Source: Nanobdellota archaeon
GTDB lineage: Archaea; Nanoarchaeota; Nanoarchaeia; Parvarchaeales; Parvarchaeaceae
Assembly: GCA_021834945.1 (NCBI GenBank)
Contig: JAKBRA010000005.1
Coordinates: 1 to 33,569, forward strand
DNA: 33,569 bases
Direction of reading: 5' to 3'
Every line of letters starts with the position of its first letter. Positions within the stretch are counted from its first letter, which is position 1. The notes beneath the pieces were generated by a model. That model was not told where the DNA came from. It searched no databases and was given only the letters and a program-made list of their open reading frames with translations. Shown here one piece after another: positions 16,224 through 22,918 of this stretch. The position numbers and the translations under genes are program-made.

Positions 16224-16231
16224 ATATAAAA
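16224..16231 (+). promoter_or_regulatory. Probable promoter (TATA) of the membrane gene at 16254
   Basis: ATATAAAA is centred about 26 nt before the ATG at 16254. The spacing argues for a leaderless transcript starting at that ATG and against the upstream in-frame TTG at 16239. Confidence 0.5.
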
Positions 16232-16253
16232 AGGATATTTGCCTAAATTAACA

Positions 16254-16769
16254 ATGACTGAAGACTTGGAAAAGTTGCTGGGGTATAACCCAACACCCAA
16301 AAAAACAGGGCTTTTAACTAAATTCAAGGAACTTTATCATGAAAAGATTAGCTATTTTAGACCTTATATCGCTTCTCTTGGTGCATTGTCTATTGGCGTT
16401 GCAAACTGGAGCAAGGATTTTGCTTACAATACGAAGGTAATCCTTCCTTTTCTGTATACTTATTTCATAGTTGGTGGGCACGAATGGTACAATATAGCAC
16501 TTGTCCAAGAAGGATTAACAATTGCAGGGCTTACCGCAACTGCTAAGAACAGAGTAAAAACGGCAAAATATGCATTTATGTATGAAATTGGGAGCGCAAT
16601 AAATGCAGTACTTTATTACACCACGGTTGGTACACACCCCCTTGGAAATTATTACGGTGGAATATGGAACTCAATATTCTATTTCTACCAAGTTCCCATT
16701 TTCTTCATGATGCTAAAAAATTACTTTGGAAGAACACGAAAGGATAATAGATCAGAAGCGGAAGCTTAA
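16254..16769 (+). CDS. Small multi-helix membrane protein, unknown
   Basis: A 171-residue protein with a polar N-terminus (MTEDLEKLLGYNPTPKKTGL) followed by four or five hydrophobic stretches: IASLGALSIGVANW, VILPFLYTYFIVGG, ALVQEGLTIAGLTATA, a weaker FMYEIGSAINAVLYYTTV and SIFYFYQVPIFFMML. Many Tyr/Trp/Phe residues line the ends of these segments. The C-terminus is charged (GRTRKDNRSEAEA). The start is set by TATA spacing. It stands alone between the ribosomal operon and the convergent tRNA gene. No family recognised. Confidence 0.6.
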   Translation: MTEDLEKLLGYNPTPKKTGLLTKFKELYHEKISYFRPYIASLGALSIGVANWSKDFAYNTKVILPFLYTYFIVGGHEWYNIALVQEGLTIAGLTATAKNRVKTAKYAFMYEIGSAINAVLYYTTVGTHPLGNYYGGIWNSIFYFYQVPIFFMMLKNYFGRTRKDNRSEAEA

Positions 16770-16791
16770 AATTTAATTTATCGGCCGATTT

Positions 16792-16796
16792 AAAAA
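16792..16796 (-). terminator. T5 tract after tRNA-Ala
   Basis: Minus-strand TTTTT starts six bases after the mature tRNA 3' end. Archaeal termination uses such T runs. The same tract lies 23 bp beyond the stop of the convergent membrane gene. Confidence 0.4.
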
Positions 16797-16801
16797 GTCA
16801 G

Positions 16802-16874
16802 TGGACTCGACGGGATTTGAACCCGTAGTCTCTCCCATGCCATGGGAGCGCGTTGCCAATTGCGCCACGAGCCC
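16802..16874 (-). tRNA. tRNA-Ala (anticodon GGC)
   Basis: A complete 73-nt cloverleaf can be folded by eye. The acceptor stem GGGCTCG pairs with CGAGTCC. The D arm is GCGC...ACGC with one open pair (13-22). The anticodon stem CTCCC/GGGAG encloses ATGGCAT with GGC at 34-36, after U33. The variable loop is AGACT and the T arm is ACGGG-TTCAAAT-CCCGT. The third acceptor pair is G3:U70, the main identity signal for alanyl-tRNA synthetase, which independently supports Ala. No CCA is encoded (A73 is followed by CT) and there is no intron. Confidence 0.95.
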
Positions 16875-16933
16875 TTAACAAAGCATAAATACAATCTAAG
16901 AATAAAAACATAGGATAAATAAATATTGCTATT

Positions 16934-19240
16934 TTATCTATGTATGTCCCTGCCGTATTTTTTCAGCCGGTAATCAATCCTATTTAATTCATTTTGTGCG
17001 TCCTTAAGCTGTCTTCCAGATAGTTTGCCAGAGTTTATTAAGCCAACCAAATTTTCACGCCTGTCCATTAAACCATTTACTTCTATTTGGTTCTGCATTT
17101 GCACATCCAATTTTCCGTTTTCATCCACTGGAGATTTATGGGAGAACCATAAAGGAGGTTTCAATCTCTTGTCAAATGCACTGTTGGGCCCAACAGAAGT
17201 AGTAGGGGTGTTTTCTGGAGACTGTTTTTTAAGGAGGTCATTCTCTTGTGTAAGATTCTTAACTTCCTTTTCAGGAGGAGCTTTAGGATATTGCTTTTTA
17301 AGGAATTCATTAAAGTCATCAATCTGCTCTCCAATCTCATCTGTAGGATTCCTAACTTCCTTTTCAGGAGGAGCTTTAGGATATTGCTTTTTAAGGAATT
17401 CATTAAAGTCATCAATCTGCTCTCCAATCTCATCTGTAGGGTTTCTGGCTTGTTTTAAAGCAGCTTCTTTTTCCTTCTCTTGTCTTTCTTGTTCTGCATG
17501 TCTCCTTGCGGCTTCCAATTGTGCTTCTCCAAGCATTTGATCCTGGCTCATTTCTTGTCTTCTTTCCTGTGCCTGTTGATTTCTAAGATTTTCCTGCCTT
17601 ATCTGCTCAGGGGATTTTGGAACTATAGAATTTGGATCTATTTTATCTGATATCTTCTTAAGTTTTTTATCTATTTCCTTGACGCGCTTTGATCTCGTAG
17701 AATCCGATAAATTAAGATTGGGATCTAAGTAAGAATTACGCTGCTTAAGCAAATCCAAAACTTCCTGTTGTCTGCTTTCTTTTGATGTTCTTCTTCTGAA
17801 CATCCTCTTTGCTAAACCTTGGGTGGGAGGTATACCCAAACCACCTTTGTTTACTGCGTTTGCCATCTGGAAAAGTTCATTGTTCTTTGCTGCTTCTTCC
17901 CTGGATTTTTGCAGCTCTTTTGCTTCCTTTCTTCTCTCAAAAAATGACCTTTTAATAGTGCCCTCGTTTTTAAGCCTACGCTCATACATTTTCTTTGCTT
18001 CTCTTTTTGAAGGCACTTTACCTAGCGCACCTTGGTTTGCTGCGTTTGCTAAATCAAAAAGATCTCCGGCCTGGTTATTTCCAGTGTTGCTTATAAAGGT
18101 ATTTTTCTTGTTAAGGTCTTTCTGCTCTTTCTTCAATGCTCTTTTTTGCGACCAGGACAGCTTGTAATTACTTTGGGCATTTGATTTTAAATTCTTTAAA
18201 GCCTGATCTCTTGAGAAAAAGCCGGTTAGTTTCTGCAAATCCCTATTATTTGAAAGTTGTTTCTTAGAGTATTGAACCTGCGTAAGCTTTGTCCTATCTG
18301 CAACGTTCTTCCAGGCTTCATTTGCCAGTTTGTTTTTTAGCTCGGCCATCCTCAACTGCTCTTGTGGAGTAAGGTTTCCCTTTTTCAACAGATCCCTATA
18401 CTCTTGAAGAGTAGAAGAATTTGCCTGCTTTCTTTTTCCTATTGAAGAAAGCGCTTTCTGCTGCACCTTTGCCTCTTTTTCTGCTTGTTTATCCTCTTTT
18501 GAGCGCTTCGGGCCATGTATGCTTGCCCTTCTAACCAAAAATATCACTAGCAGTATGGCAACAAACAATGGAAGCAAAACTATTGGACTGAAAAGGAAGC
18601 CTGCAAACCCAGGTATTAGCAATGCAATCAAGAGAAAGACTATGAAAAGCAGGATGGCCCTTAAAACCATATTGCTGTGAGTTTTTACTCCTCTTAGGAG
18701 CAGAATTATGAAGACGGCTACTGTAATTATTCCAAATACAAGCGGGAGTATACTAAGTATGTTAATATGCAGTATGGAGTTTACAGAATTGGTAAGACCT
18801 GTGTCATTTTCAAATAAGATTATAATAAGAAAAAGCGCAACAACCAGGCCAATCAACCTTATAGACCTAGGAGACTTAACTGCGGCAAGCATCCCCAATA
18901 TCAATGCTATAAATGCCAGAACTATAAAGGTGTTTAGGAAGAAATGCAGCAAAGTATTATCACTATAAAGAAGAAAGAAGGTTACAAGTGCAAAGATGAA
19001 GGAAATTGCAATTCTCCCGCTAGAAAGCTGTGTCCTATCCAACGCTATCGCGAATATTATAAACATCACTATTGCAAAGAATCCTGCATAAATGTAGGAA
19101 TTTCCAGAAGATAGCCCCGAAAGAAATGATGCGCTTGAAGTAGATGTAGATGGGGGAGGTATCCCCGGCTGTGCATGAGCCAATGATATTGAAAGCATGG
19201 ATAATAAGAGCAAAATAACTGCCAGATGACTTATTTTCAT
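16934..19240 (-). CDS. Large membrane protein with a long coiled-coil tail
   Basis: A 768-residue protein. A signal peptide ends ...SISLAHA-QPGIPPP (about 1-23) and is followed by a Ser/Thr stretch. About seven or eight hydrophobic helices span residues about 50-235, including FAIVMFIIFAIALDRTQLSS, which resembles the first helix and turn of the small membrane paralogs at 8659-10427. Then comes about 530 residues of K/R/E/Q-rich, coiled-coil-like sequence, probably cytoplasmic. This tail contains internal repeats: LFDLANAANQGALGKVPS against LFQMANAVNKGGLGIPPT (near 393 and 453), and two nearly identical 31-residue units near 598-660. The TATA-like TTTATAAC at 19264-19271 gives leaderless spacing. 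It may be an envelope-linked scaffold; this is inference and no family is recognised. Confidence 0.75.
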   Translation of the reverse strand: MKISHLAVILLLLSMLSISLAHAQPGIPPPSTSTSSASFLSGLSSGNSYIYAGFFAIVMFIIFAIALDRTQLSSGRIAISFIFALVTFFLLYSDNTLLHFFLNTFIVLAFIALILGMLAAVKSPRSIRLIGLVVALFLIIILFENDTGLTNSVNSILHINILSILPLVFGIITVAVFIILLLRGVKTHSNMVLRAILLFIVFLLIALLIPGFAGFLFSPIVLLPLFVAILLVIFLVRRASIHGPKRSKEDKQAEKEAKVQQKALSSIGKRKQANSSTLQEYRDLLKKGNLTPQEQLRMAELKNKLANEAWKNVADRTKLTQVQYSKKQLSNNRDLQKLTGFFSRDQALKNLKSNAQSNYKLSWSQKRALKKEQKDLNKKNTFISNTGNNQAGDLFDLANAANQGALGKVPSKREAKKMYERRLKNEGTIKRSFFERRKEAKELQKSREEAAKNNELFQMANAVNKGGLGIPPTQGLAKRMFRRRTSKESRQQEVLDLLKQRNSYLDPNLNLSDSTRSKRVKEIDKKLKKISDKIDPNSIVPKSPEQIRQENLRNQQAQERRQEMSQDQMLGEAQLEAARRHAEQERQEKEKEAALKQARNPTDEIGEQIDDFNEFLKKQYPKAPPEKEVRNPTDEIGEQIDDFNEFLKKQYPKAPPEKEVKNLTQENDLLKKQSPENTPTTSVGPNSAFDKRLKPPLWFSHKSPVDENGKLDVQMQNQIEVNGLMDRRENLVGLINSGKLSGRQLKDAQNELNRIDYRLKKYGRDIHR
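17261..17446. repeat. Two tandem 93-bp direct repeats inside a gene
   Basis: Copies at 17261-17353 and 17354-17446 agree at 91 of 93 positions by eye; the mismatches are near the right end (GATTCCT versus GGTTTCT). Each encodes the same 31-residue unit, RNPTDEIGEQIDDFNEF...PPEKEV. A third, decayed half-unit (KNLTQENDLLKKQSPE) lies beside copy 1. Near-identity at silent sites points to a recent duplication or ongoing homogenisation. Confidence 0.9.
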
Positions 19241-19336
19241 ATTTTAATATAACTTTTATGAGTTATAAATTTAGTTTTTAGAAAGGTTTTTAAATGAAAA
19301 GCAAGATTTAAGAATTGCAAATTACTATACTATAAA

Positions 19337-19579
19337 ATGAAAGAAGAAGACATGGAACTAAAAGGAAAGACGAAAAAGCTCAAGAAAAAGACTGTGGAAG
19401 AGGCCCCATCGGAAGAAGAGAACATGTCCCAGATGGAGTTTGAAACAAACACAGAATGCCCTAAATGCGGCCAGAAAAAGATAATATCTTGGACCGAGCA
19501 GACAAGAAGCTCAGATGAACCGCCAACTAGGTTCTATAAGTGCGTAAACTGCGGTTATACTTGGAGAGAGTACAGTTAA
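19337..19579 (+). CDS. tfs: Transcription factor S (TFS), C-terminal zinc ribbon only
   Basis: TFS is the archaeal TFIIS-like factor that makes stalled RNA polymerase cleave its transcript. The 80-residue protein has the catalytic zinc ribbon: CPKCGQK (41-44), then QTRSSDEPPTRFYKC with the acidic pair D-E that reaches the polymerase active site, then CVNCGYTW. The N-terminal zinc ribbon of standard TFS (about 105-115 residues) is missing and replaced by a Lys/Glu-rich tail of about 35 residues. Internal Met codons at residues 6 and 29 could be alternative starts. It is followed 7 bp later by the flavoprotein gene. Confidence 0.88.
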   Translation: MKEEDMELKGKTKKLKKKTVEEAPSEEENMSQMEFETNTECPKCGQKKIISWTEQTRSSDEPPTRFYKCVNCGYTWREYS

Positions 19580-19586
19580 TAAGCCC

Positions 19587-20579
19587 ATGGAAGATACTGA
19601 CCTTATAATAATAGGAGCAGGACCGACAGGAATGTTTGCAACTTTTTGTGCAGGCCTTAGAGAGATAAACAGCATAACCCTTGAAAGCTTGGACACACAT
19701 GGTGGGCAGATGCTGGAACTTTATCCTGAAAAGATGGTGTACGACGTGCAAGCTGTTCCGAAGATGAAGGCCATAGAACTGTCAGATAAAATGTACGAGC
19801 AGAGCATGCTTTTCAAAAGAAGGATTGAATTCAATTCAAAGGTAACAGATATAATACCTGAAAATGATAGATTCACAATAGAAGTTAACGGTCAGAAAAA
19901 ATACACCAGCAAAGCAGTCCTTATATGCGGGGGAGTAGGAGATTTCCACCCAAATAAGTTAGGTATAAATGGAGAAGAGCAATATGAAGGAAAAGGCCTG
20001 TACTACGCAGTAAAGTCCGTAAAGGACTTCAAGGACAAAACAGTTGCGGTTATCGGCGGTGGGGATTCGGCTTTTGATTACCAGATGCAGATTTCTCCAG
20101 TTTGCAAGAAGAGCTACATAATACAGCACAACAACACTTTTAAAGCAGCCGAATCTAGCGTTGATGCAGTAAAAAGAGACAGTAAAGCCGAGATAATAAT
20201 GAATACTGATGTTAAAAGTATCAACGGCGATGGAAACACTGTGAAAAGCATAGAACTTTTTGATAACACAAATAAAACAAGCAAAACACTTGAGGTTGAT
20301 GCTGTAGTGGTTGCAATAGGCTACAAAGTTAATCCCTCTGTCTTCAAATCCCTTCCAATAGAGACAACTAACAGATACATAAAGGTGGACCACAACTACA
20401 AAACCAGCATTGACGGCGTTTATGCTGCTGGTGATATAGCAAACGTAACTGATGAACCTAAGTTTGCCCTTATAGCAGTCGGCGGTGCGGAAGCATACAT
20501 AGCAATAAACAACATAAAAAAGTACATTTCTCCAAATGCATCCCTTTTTGGAGGGCACAGCTCCTCTCTTAACTTATGA
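19587..20579 (+). CDS. Ferredoxin--NADP reductase, thioredoxin-reductase-like type
   Basis: A 330-residue FAD/NAD(P)H flavoprotein with two Rossmann dinucleotide sites, IIIGAGPTGM (7-16) and VAVIGGGDSAFD (about 153-164), and a late FAD motif VYAAGDIANV. The redox CxxC of thioredoxin reductase is absent at the position where GGGDSAFDY leads on, so it is not a disulfide reductase. The HGGQML and YDVQAVPKMKAIEL segments resemble the YumC-type ferredoxin-NADP reductases. It would pass electrons between ferredoxin and NADP(H). It overlaps nnrD by 4 bp (ATGA), a logical pair because nnrD repairs damaged NAD(P)H. Confidence 0.88.
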   Translation: MEDTDLIIIGAGPTGMFATFCAGLREINSITLESLDTHGGQMLELYPEKMVYDVQAVPKMKAIELSDKMYEQSMLFKRRIEFNSKVTDIIPENDRFTIEVNGQKKYTSKAVLICGGVGDFHPNKLGINGEEQYEGKGLYYAVKSVKDFKDKTVAVIGGGDSAFDYQMQISPVCKKSYIIQHNNTFKAAESSVDAVKRDSKAEIIMNTDVKSINGDGNTVKSIELFDNTNKTSKTLEVDAVVVAIGYKVNPSVFKSLPIETTNRYIKVDHNYKTSIDGVYAAGDIANVTDEPKFALIAVGGAEAYIAINNIKKYISPNASLFGGHSSSLNL

Positions 20580-21427
20580 TTTACACAACATTAAATCAAA
20601 AAATCATAAAAACAGTATATAAAAAGAGGGATAACTGGTCACATAAGGGCAACTTTGGCAAAGTTTTAGTAGTTGGTGGATCTGAGGAATATACTGGCTC
20701 ACCCGCAATAGTCGCCCTTTCTGCATTAAGGGCTGGAGCTGACCTAACAAAGATAATTGCGCCAAGAAGAGCAGCAGACACATGTGCGGGATTCTCTCCA
20801 GAGATAATAACTGAAGCGATTAATGGAGTGGAACTAAATTCAAGCGCTTTTCATATTATAAAGGAAGAGTCAGAGAAATACAATGTAATGGTCTTGGGAA
20901 ATGGGATAAAAACAGGGTATGAGCAAACTATTCTTGTAAACAAGATTCTAAAAGAGATAAGCATGAAAATAGTATTAGATGCGGATGCGATAAAGGTGGC
21001 TGATGCTAACCAGCTTGCAAAGAATATAGTTATAACGCCGAATTCAAACGAATTCAAAATACTTTTCAAGGAAGACCCTTCCAAAGACTTGGAAAAGAGA
21101 ATAAAGCAAGTTTACGAGAAAGCAAGAGAATTCAACACGACTATAATATTGAAGGGTCATGTAGACGTAATATCAAACGGTGAAAACACATTCATTAACA
21201 AGAACAATTCGGTGTATATGACAAAAGGCGGGACAGGGGATTCATTAGCAGGGATAACTGCAGCAATGATGTGCCAGAATAACAATTTAGTAGAGGCAGC
21301 TGCAGCTGCAGCTTTTATAAATGGTTATACTGGAAGAACGGTTGCGAAAAAAGAAAGAGAATCATTTTCGGTAATGCACTTAATAGACAACATAGGTGAA
21401 ACTATTAATAAATGGAGATATCAATGA
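20576..21427 (+). CDS. nnrD: ADP-dependent (S)-NAD(P)H-hydrate dehydratase
   Basis: Repairs hydrated NAD(P)H using a nucleotide as energy source. The 283-residue ribokinase-like protein has the family's GNFGKVLVVGGSEEYTGSPA start and AGADLTKI, the central VLDADAIKVADAN followed by TPNSNEF, and the catalytic/anion-hole motif KGGTGDSLAGI. The N-terminal epimerase domain (NnrE/YjeF-N), often fused in bacteria and archaea, is absent and not seen elsewhere in this window. The start codon lies within the stop of the flavoprotein gene. The 3' end overlaps the convergent glyS by 7 bp. Confidence 0.94.
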   Translation: MIYTTLNQKIIKTVYKKRDNWSHKGNFGKVLVVGGSEEYTGSPAIVALSALRAGADLTKIIAPRRAADTCAGFSPEIITEAINGVELNSSAFHIIKEESEKYNVMVLGNGIKTGYEQTILVNKILKEISMKIVLDADAIKVADANQLAKNIVITPNSNEFKILFKEDPSKDLEKRIKQVYEKAREFNTTIILKGHVDVISNGENTFINKNNSVYMTKGGTGDSLAGITAAMMCQNNNLVEAAAAAAFINGYTGRTVAKKERESFSVMHLIDNIGETINKWRYQ

Positions 21428-22887
21428 TATTCATACTTTTTCCTAAGTTCCTCAAAATCAGTTGAAGCTGAATCCAAAATAACAAGATCTAGATTATCTG
21501 CATTTATCCTGAACTGTTTCATCGAATCGCTTTCCCTTACAGTTATCGTATTGTCTTTCATAGTATCATAATCAACTGTAAAGGCTAGCTTTATTCCGAC
21601 TTCTTCCGCCCTTCTGTACCTTTTTCCTATGCTTCCATTTTCACTGTACAATATATCATTCCGGTACCTTGAACTATTGAAAAGAGAATTTGCTTTGACA
21701 TCTAGATTATCCTTTGATACCAAGGGGAATATTGCAGCCTTAAAAGGGGATATAGAACTATTCATAGAAAGCCAAGCTCTTTGCTCATCTTTCCTAAATG
21801 AAGAGAACAAAAGAAGATAAAACAGCCTGTCAGTTCCCATGGACATCTCAAATATCTGCGGTATCTTTCCTTCTATTCTCAAACCCTTCGCACCGTACTC
21901 TTCGTATGCCGAGAGGTCATGCTCTCCGCGGTTATTGCATGCAACCAGCTCTATCCATTGCTCTTGTTTTCTTATTTCAACGTCAAAAGATTCCTTTGAG
22001 TAAAATGCCTTGTCCTCATAAAGTTTTCTGTACCTTATATCTTCGTTTCTGAATCCTACTCTTAGCAAAAATTCATGGACTTTTGCTATTCCATATGCAG
22101 TTACACTGCTTTTTATTACTCCCTTTAAAAGTGCATCGCTAATTGCTATTTCGCCCAGTCCACTATCCTCTTTGTCATAAACGTTTATTTTGAAGTCTTT
22201 ATCAAGCTTGAAATTATCTTCTACAAAGAAGATTTCTATATCATTCTGATAAAATTCTCTCTGCCTCAAAAGATTGTTTCTTGGGGATATCTCATTTCTG
22301 AATGCTTTGCCAACTTGTGCTATTGCCATTGGAAGCTTTTTGCCGTAAGCCTCAAAGACTCTTTTAAAATCAAGAAATATTGACTGACAAGCTTCGGGCC
22401 TAAGATAAGCTGGAATATCTTCGCCCACCTTCAAAGGAAACATTGTTCCGAATTTTTTTATTCCGTCCAATTCTCCGCCACACTTGCTGCACTTTATGGA
22501 ATATTCCTTTATGTACTTCAGATATTCATCTTCCGTTAAACCCTCAAAGTTTTTGCTGCTGTCTTTTTCCTCTAAAAGCTTGTCAACTCTATAAACAGTC
22601 CCGCACTTGCTGCACTTTATCTCCATGTCAAAAAAGTTGGCTTCATGCCCGGAGGCCTGTAACACTATCTTTGGAAGAACAACGCTGCCTGAAATTTCAA
22701 AGCCATTCATTGAATAAAGAGTCTGTCTCCACTGTTCTAACAAATTGTTGAGTATTCTTACGCCTATCGGGCCATAGTCCCAAAATCCGGCTATGTTATC
22801 GCTGAACACTTCCGAAGAATGGAAAAATATCCCTCTAGAAAGTGCTATCCTTAAAAGCTCGTCGTCTCTTTCTTCTTTTGTATCCAT
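21421..22887 (-). CDS. glyS: Glycyl-tRNA synthetase (eukaryote/archaeal type)
   Basis: Class II synthetase that charges tRNA-Gly. The 488-residue protein is shorter than many archaeal homologs (about 550-570) but looks complete. Seen: the N-terminal SRGIFFHSSEVF and GFWDYGPIG motif 1 region, GHEANFFDM, two zinc-like CxxC pairs (CSKCG, twice), motif 2 VGKAFRNEISPRNNLLRQRE, the motif 3-like GTDRLFYLLLFSSF and the anticodon-binding domain at the C-terminus (FKAAIFPLV to DSASTDFEELRKKYEYH). A TATA-like TTAATTTAAGCC lies about 25 nt upstream, in the short gap after the Lon-like gene. Residual co-transcription with that gene is possible. Confidence 0.95.
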   Translation of the reverse strand: MDTKEERDDELLRIALSRGIFFHSSEVFSDNIAGFWDYGPIGVRILNNLLEQWRQTLYSMNGFEISGSVVLPKIVLQASGHEANFFDMEIKCSKCGTVYRVDKLLEEKDSSKNFEGLTEDEYLKYIKEYSIKCSKCGGELDGIKKFGTMFPLKVGEDIPAYLRPEACQSIFLDFKRVFEAYGKKLPMAIAQVGKAFRNEISPRNNLLRQREFYQNDIEIFFVEDNFKLDKDFKINVYDKEDSGLGEIAISDALLKGVIKSSVTAYGIAKVHEFLLRVGFRNEDIRYRKLYEDKAFYSKESFDVEIRKQEQWIELVACNNRGEHDLSAYEEYGAKGLRIEGKIPQIFEMSMGTDRLFYLLLFSSFRKDEQRAWLSMNSSISPFKAAIFPLVSKDNLDVKANSLFNSSRYRNDILYSENGSIGKRYRRAEEVGIKLAFTVDYDTMKDNTITVRESDSMKQFRINADNLDLVILDSASTDFEELRKKYEYH

Positions 22888-22918
22888 CTAATGAAATAAA
22901 GTTAGTGGCTTAAATTAA

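Noticed and set aside
16134..16253. Possible small RNA or C/D box RNA in the gap after rps3ae
   Set aside because: No paired C and D boxes or stable stem were found; the stretch is explained by the promoter of the next gene.
16780..16789. ATCGGCCGAT palindrome between the membrane gene and tRNA-Ala
   Set aside because: Perfect but only 10 bp with no further pairing outward; too short to call an operator or a hairpin terminator, especially beside an ordinary T tract.
17261..17446. Direct repeats as a CRISPR-like array
   Set aside because: Units are adjacent without spacers, 93 bp long and in frame inside a gene.
17025..17540. Long open frame antisense to the coiled-coil gene, with repeated protein segments
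   Set aside because: Its repeats are only the mirror of the 93-bp repeats in the minus-strand gene; composition is Cys/Ser/Phe-rich and it has no promoter or family resemblance.
19959..20558. 199-codon open frame antisense to the flavoprotein gene
   Set aside because: Cys/Tyr/Val-rich composition typical of antisense shadow; the plus-strand gene has full flavoprotein motifs.
19587..20579. Thioredoxin reductase
   Set aside because: The redox CxxC pair is missing and the HGGQML/YDVQAVPK segments fit ferredoxin-NADP reductases better.
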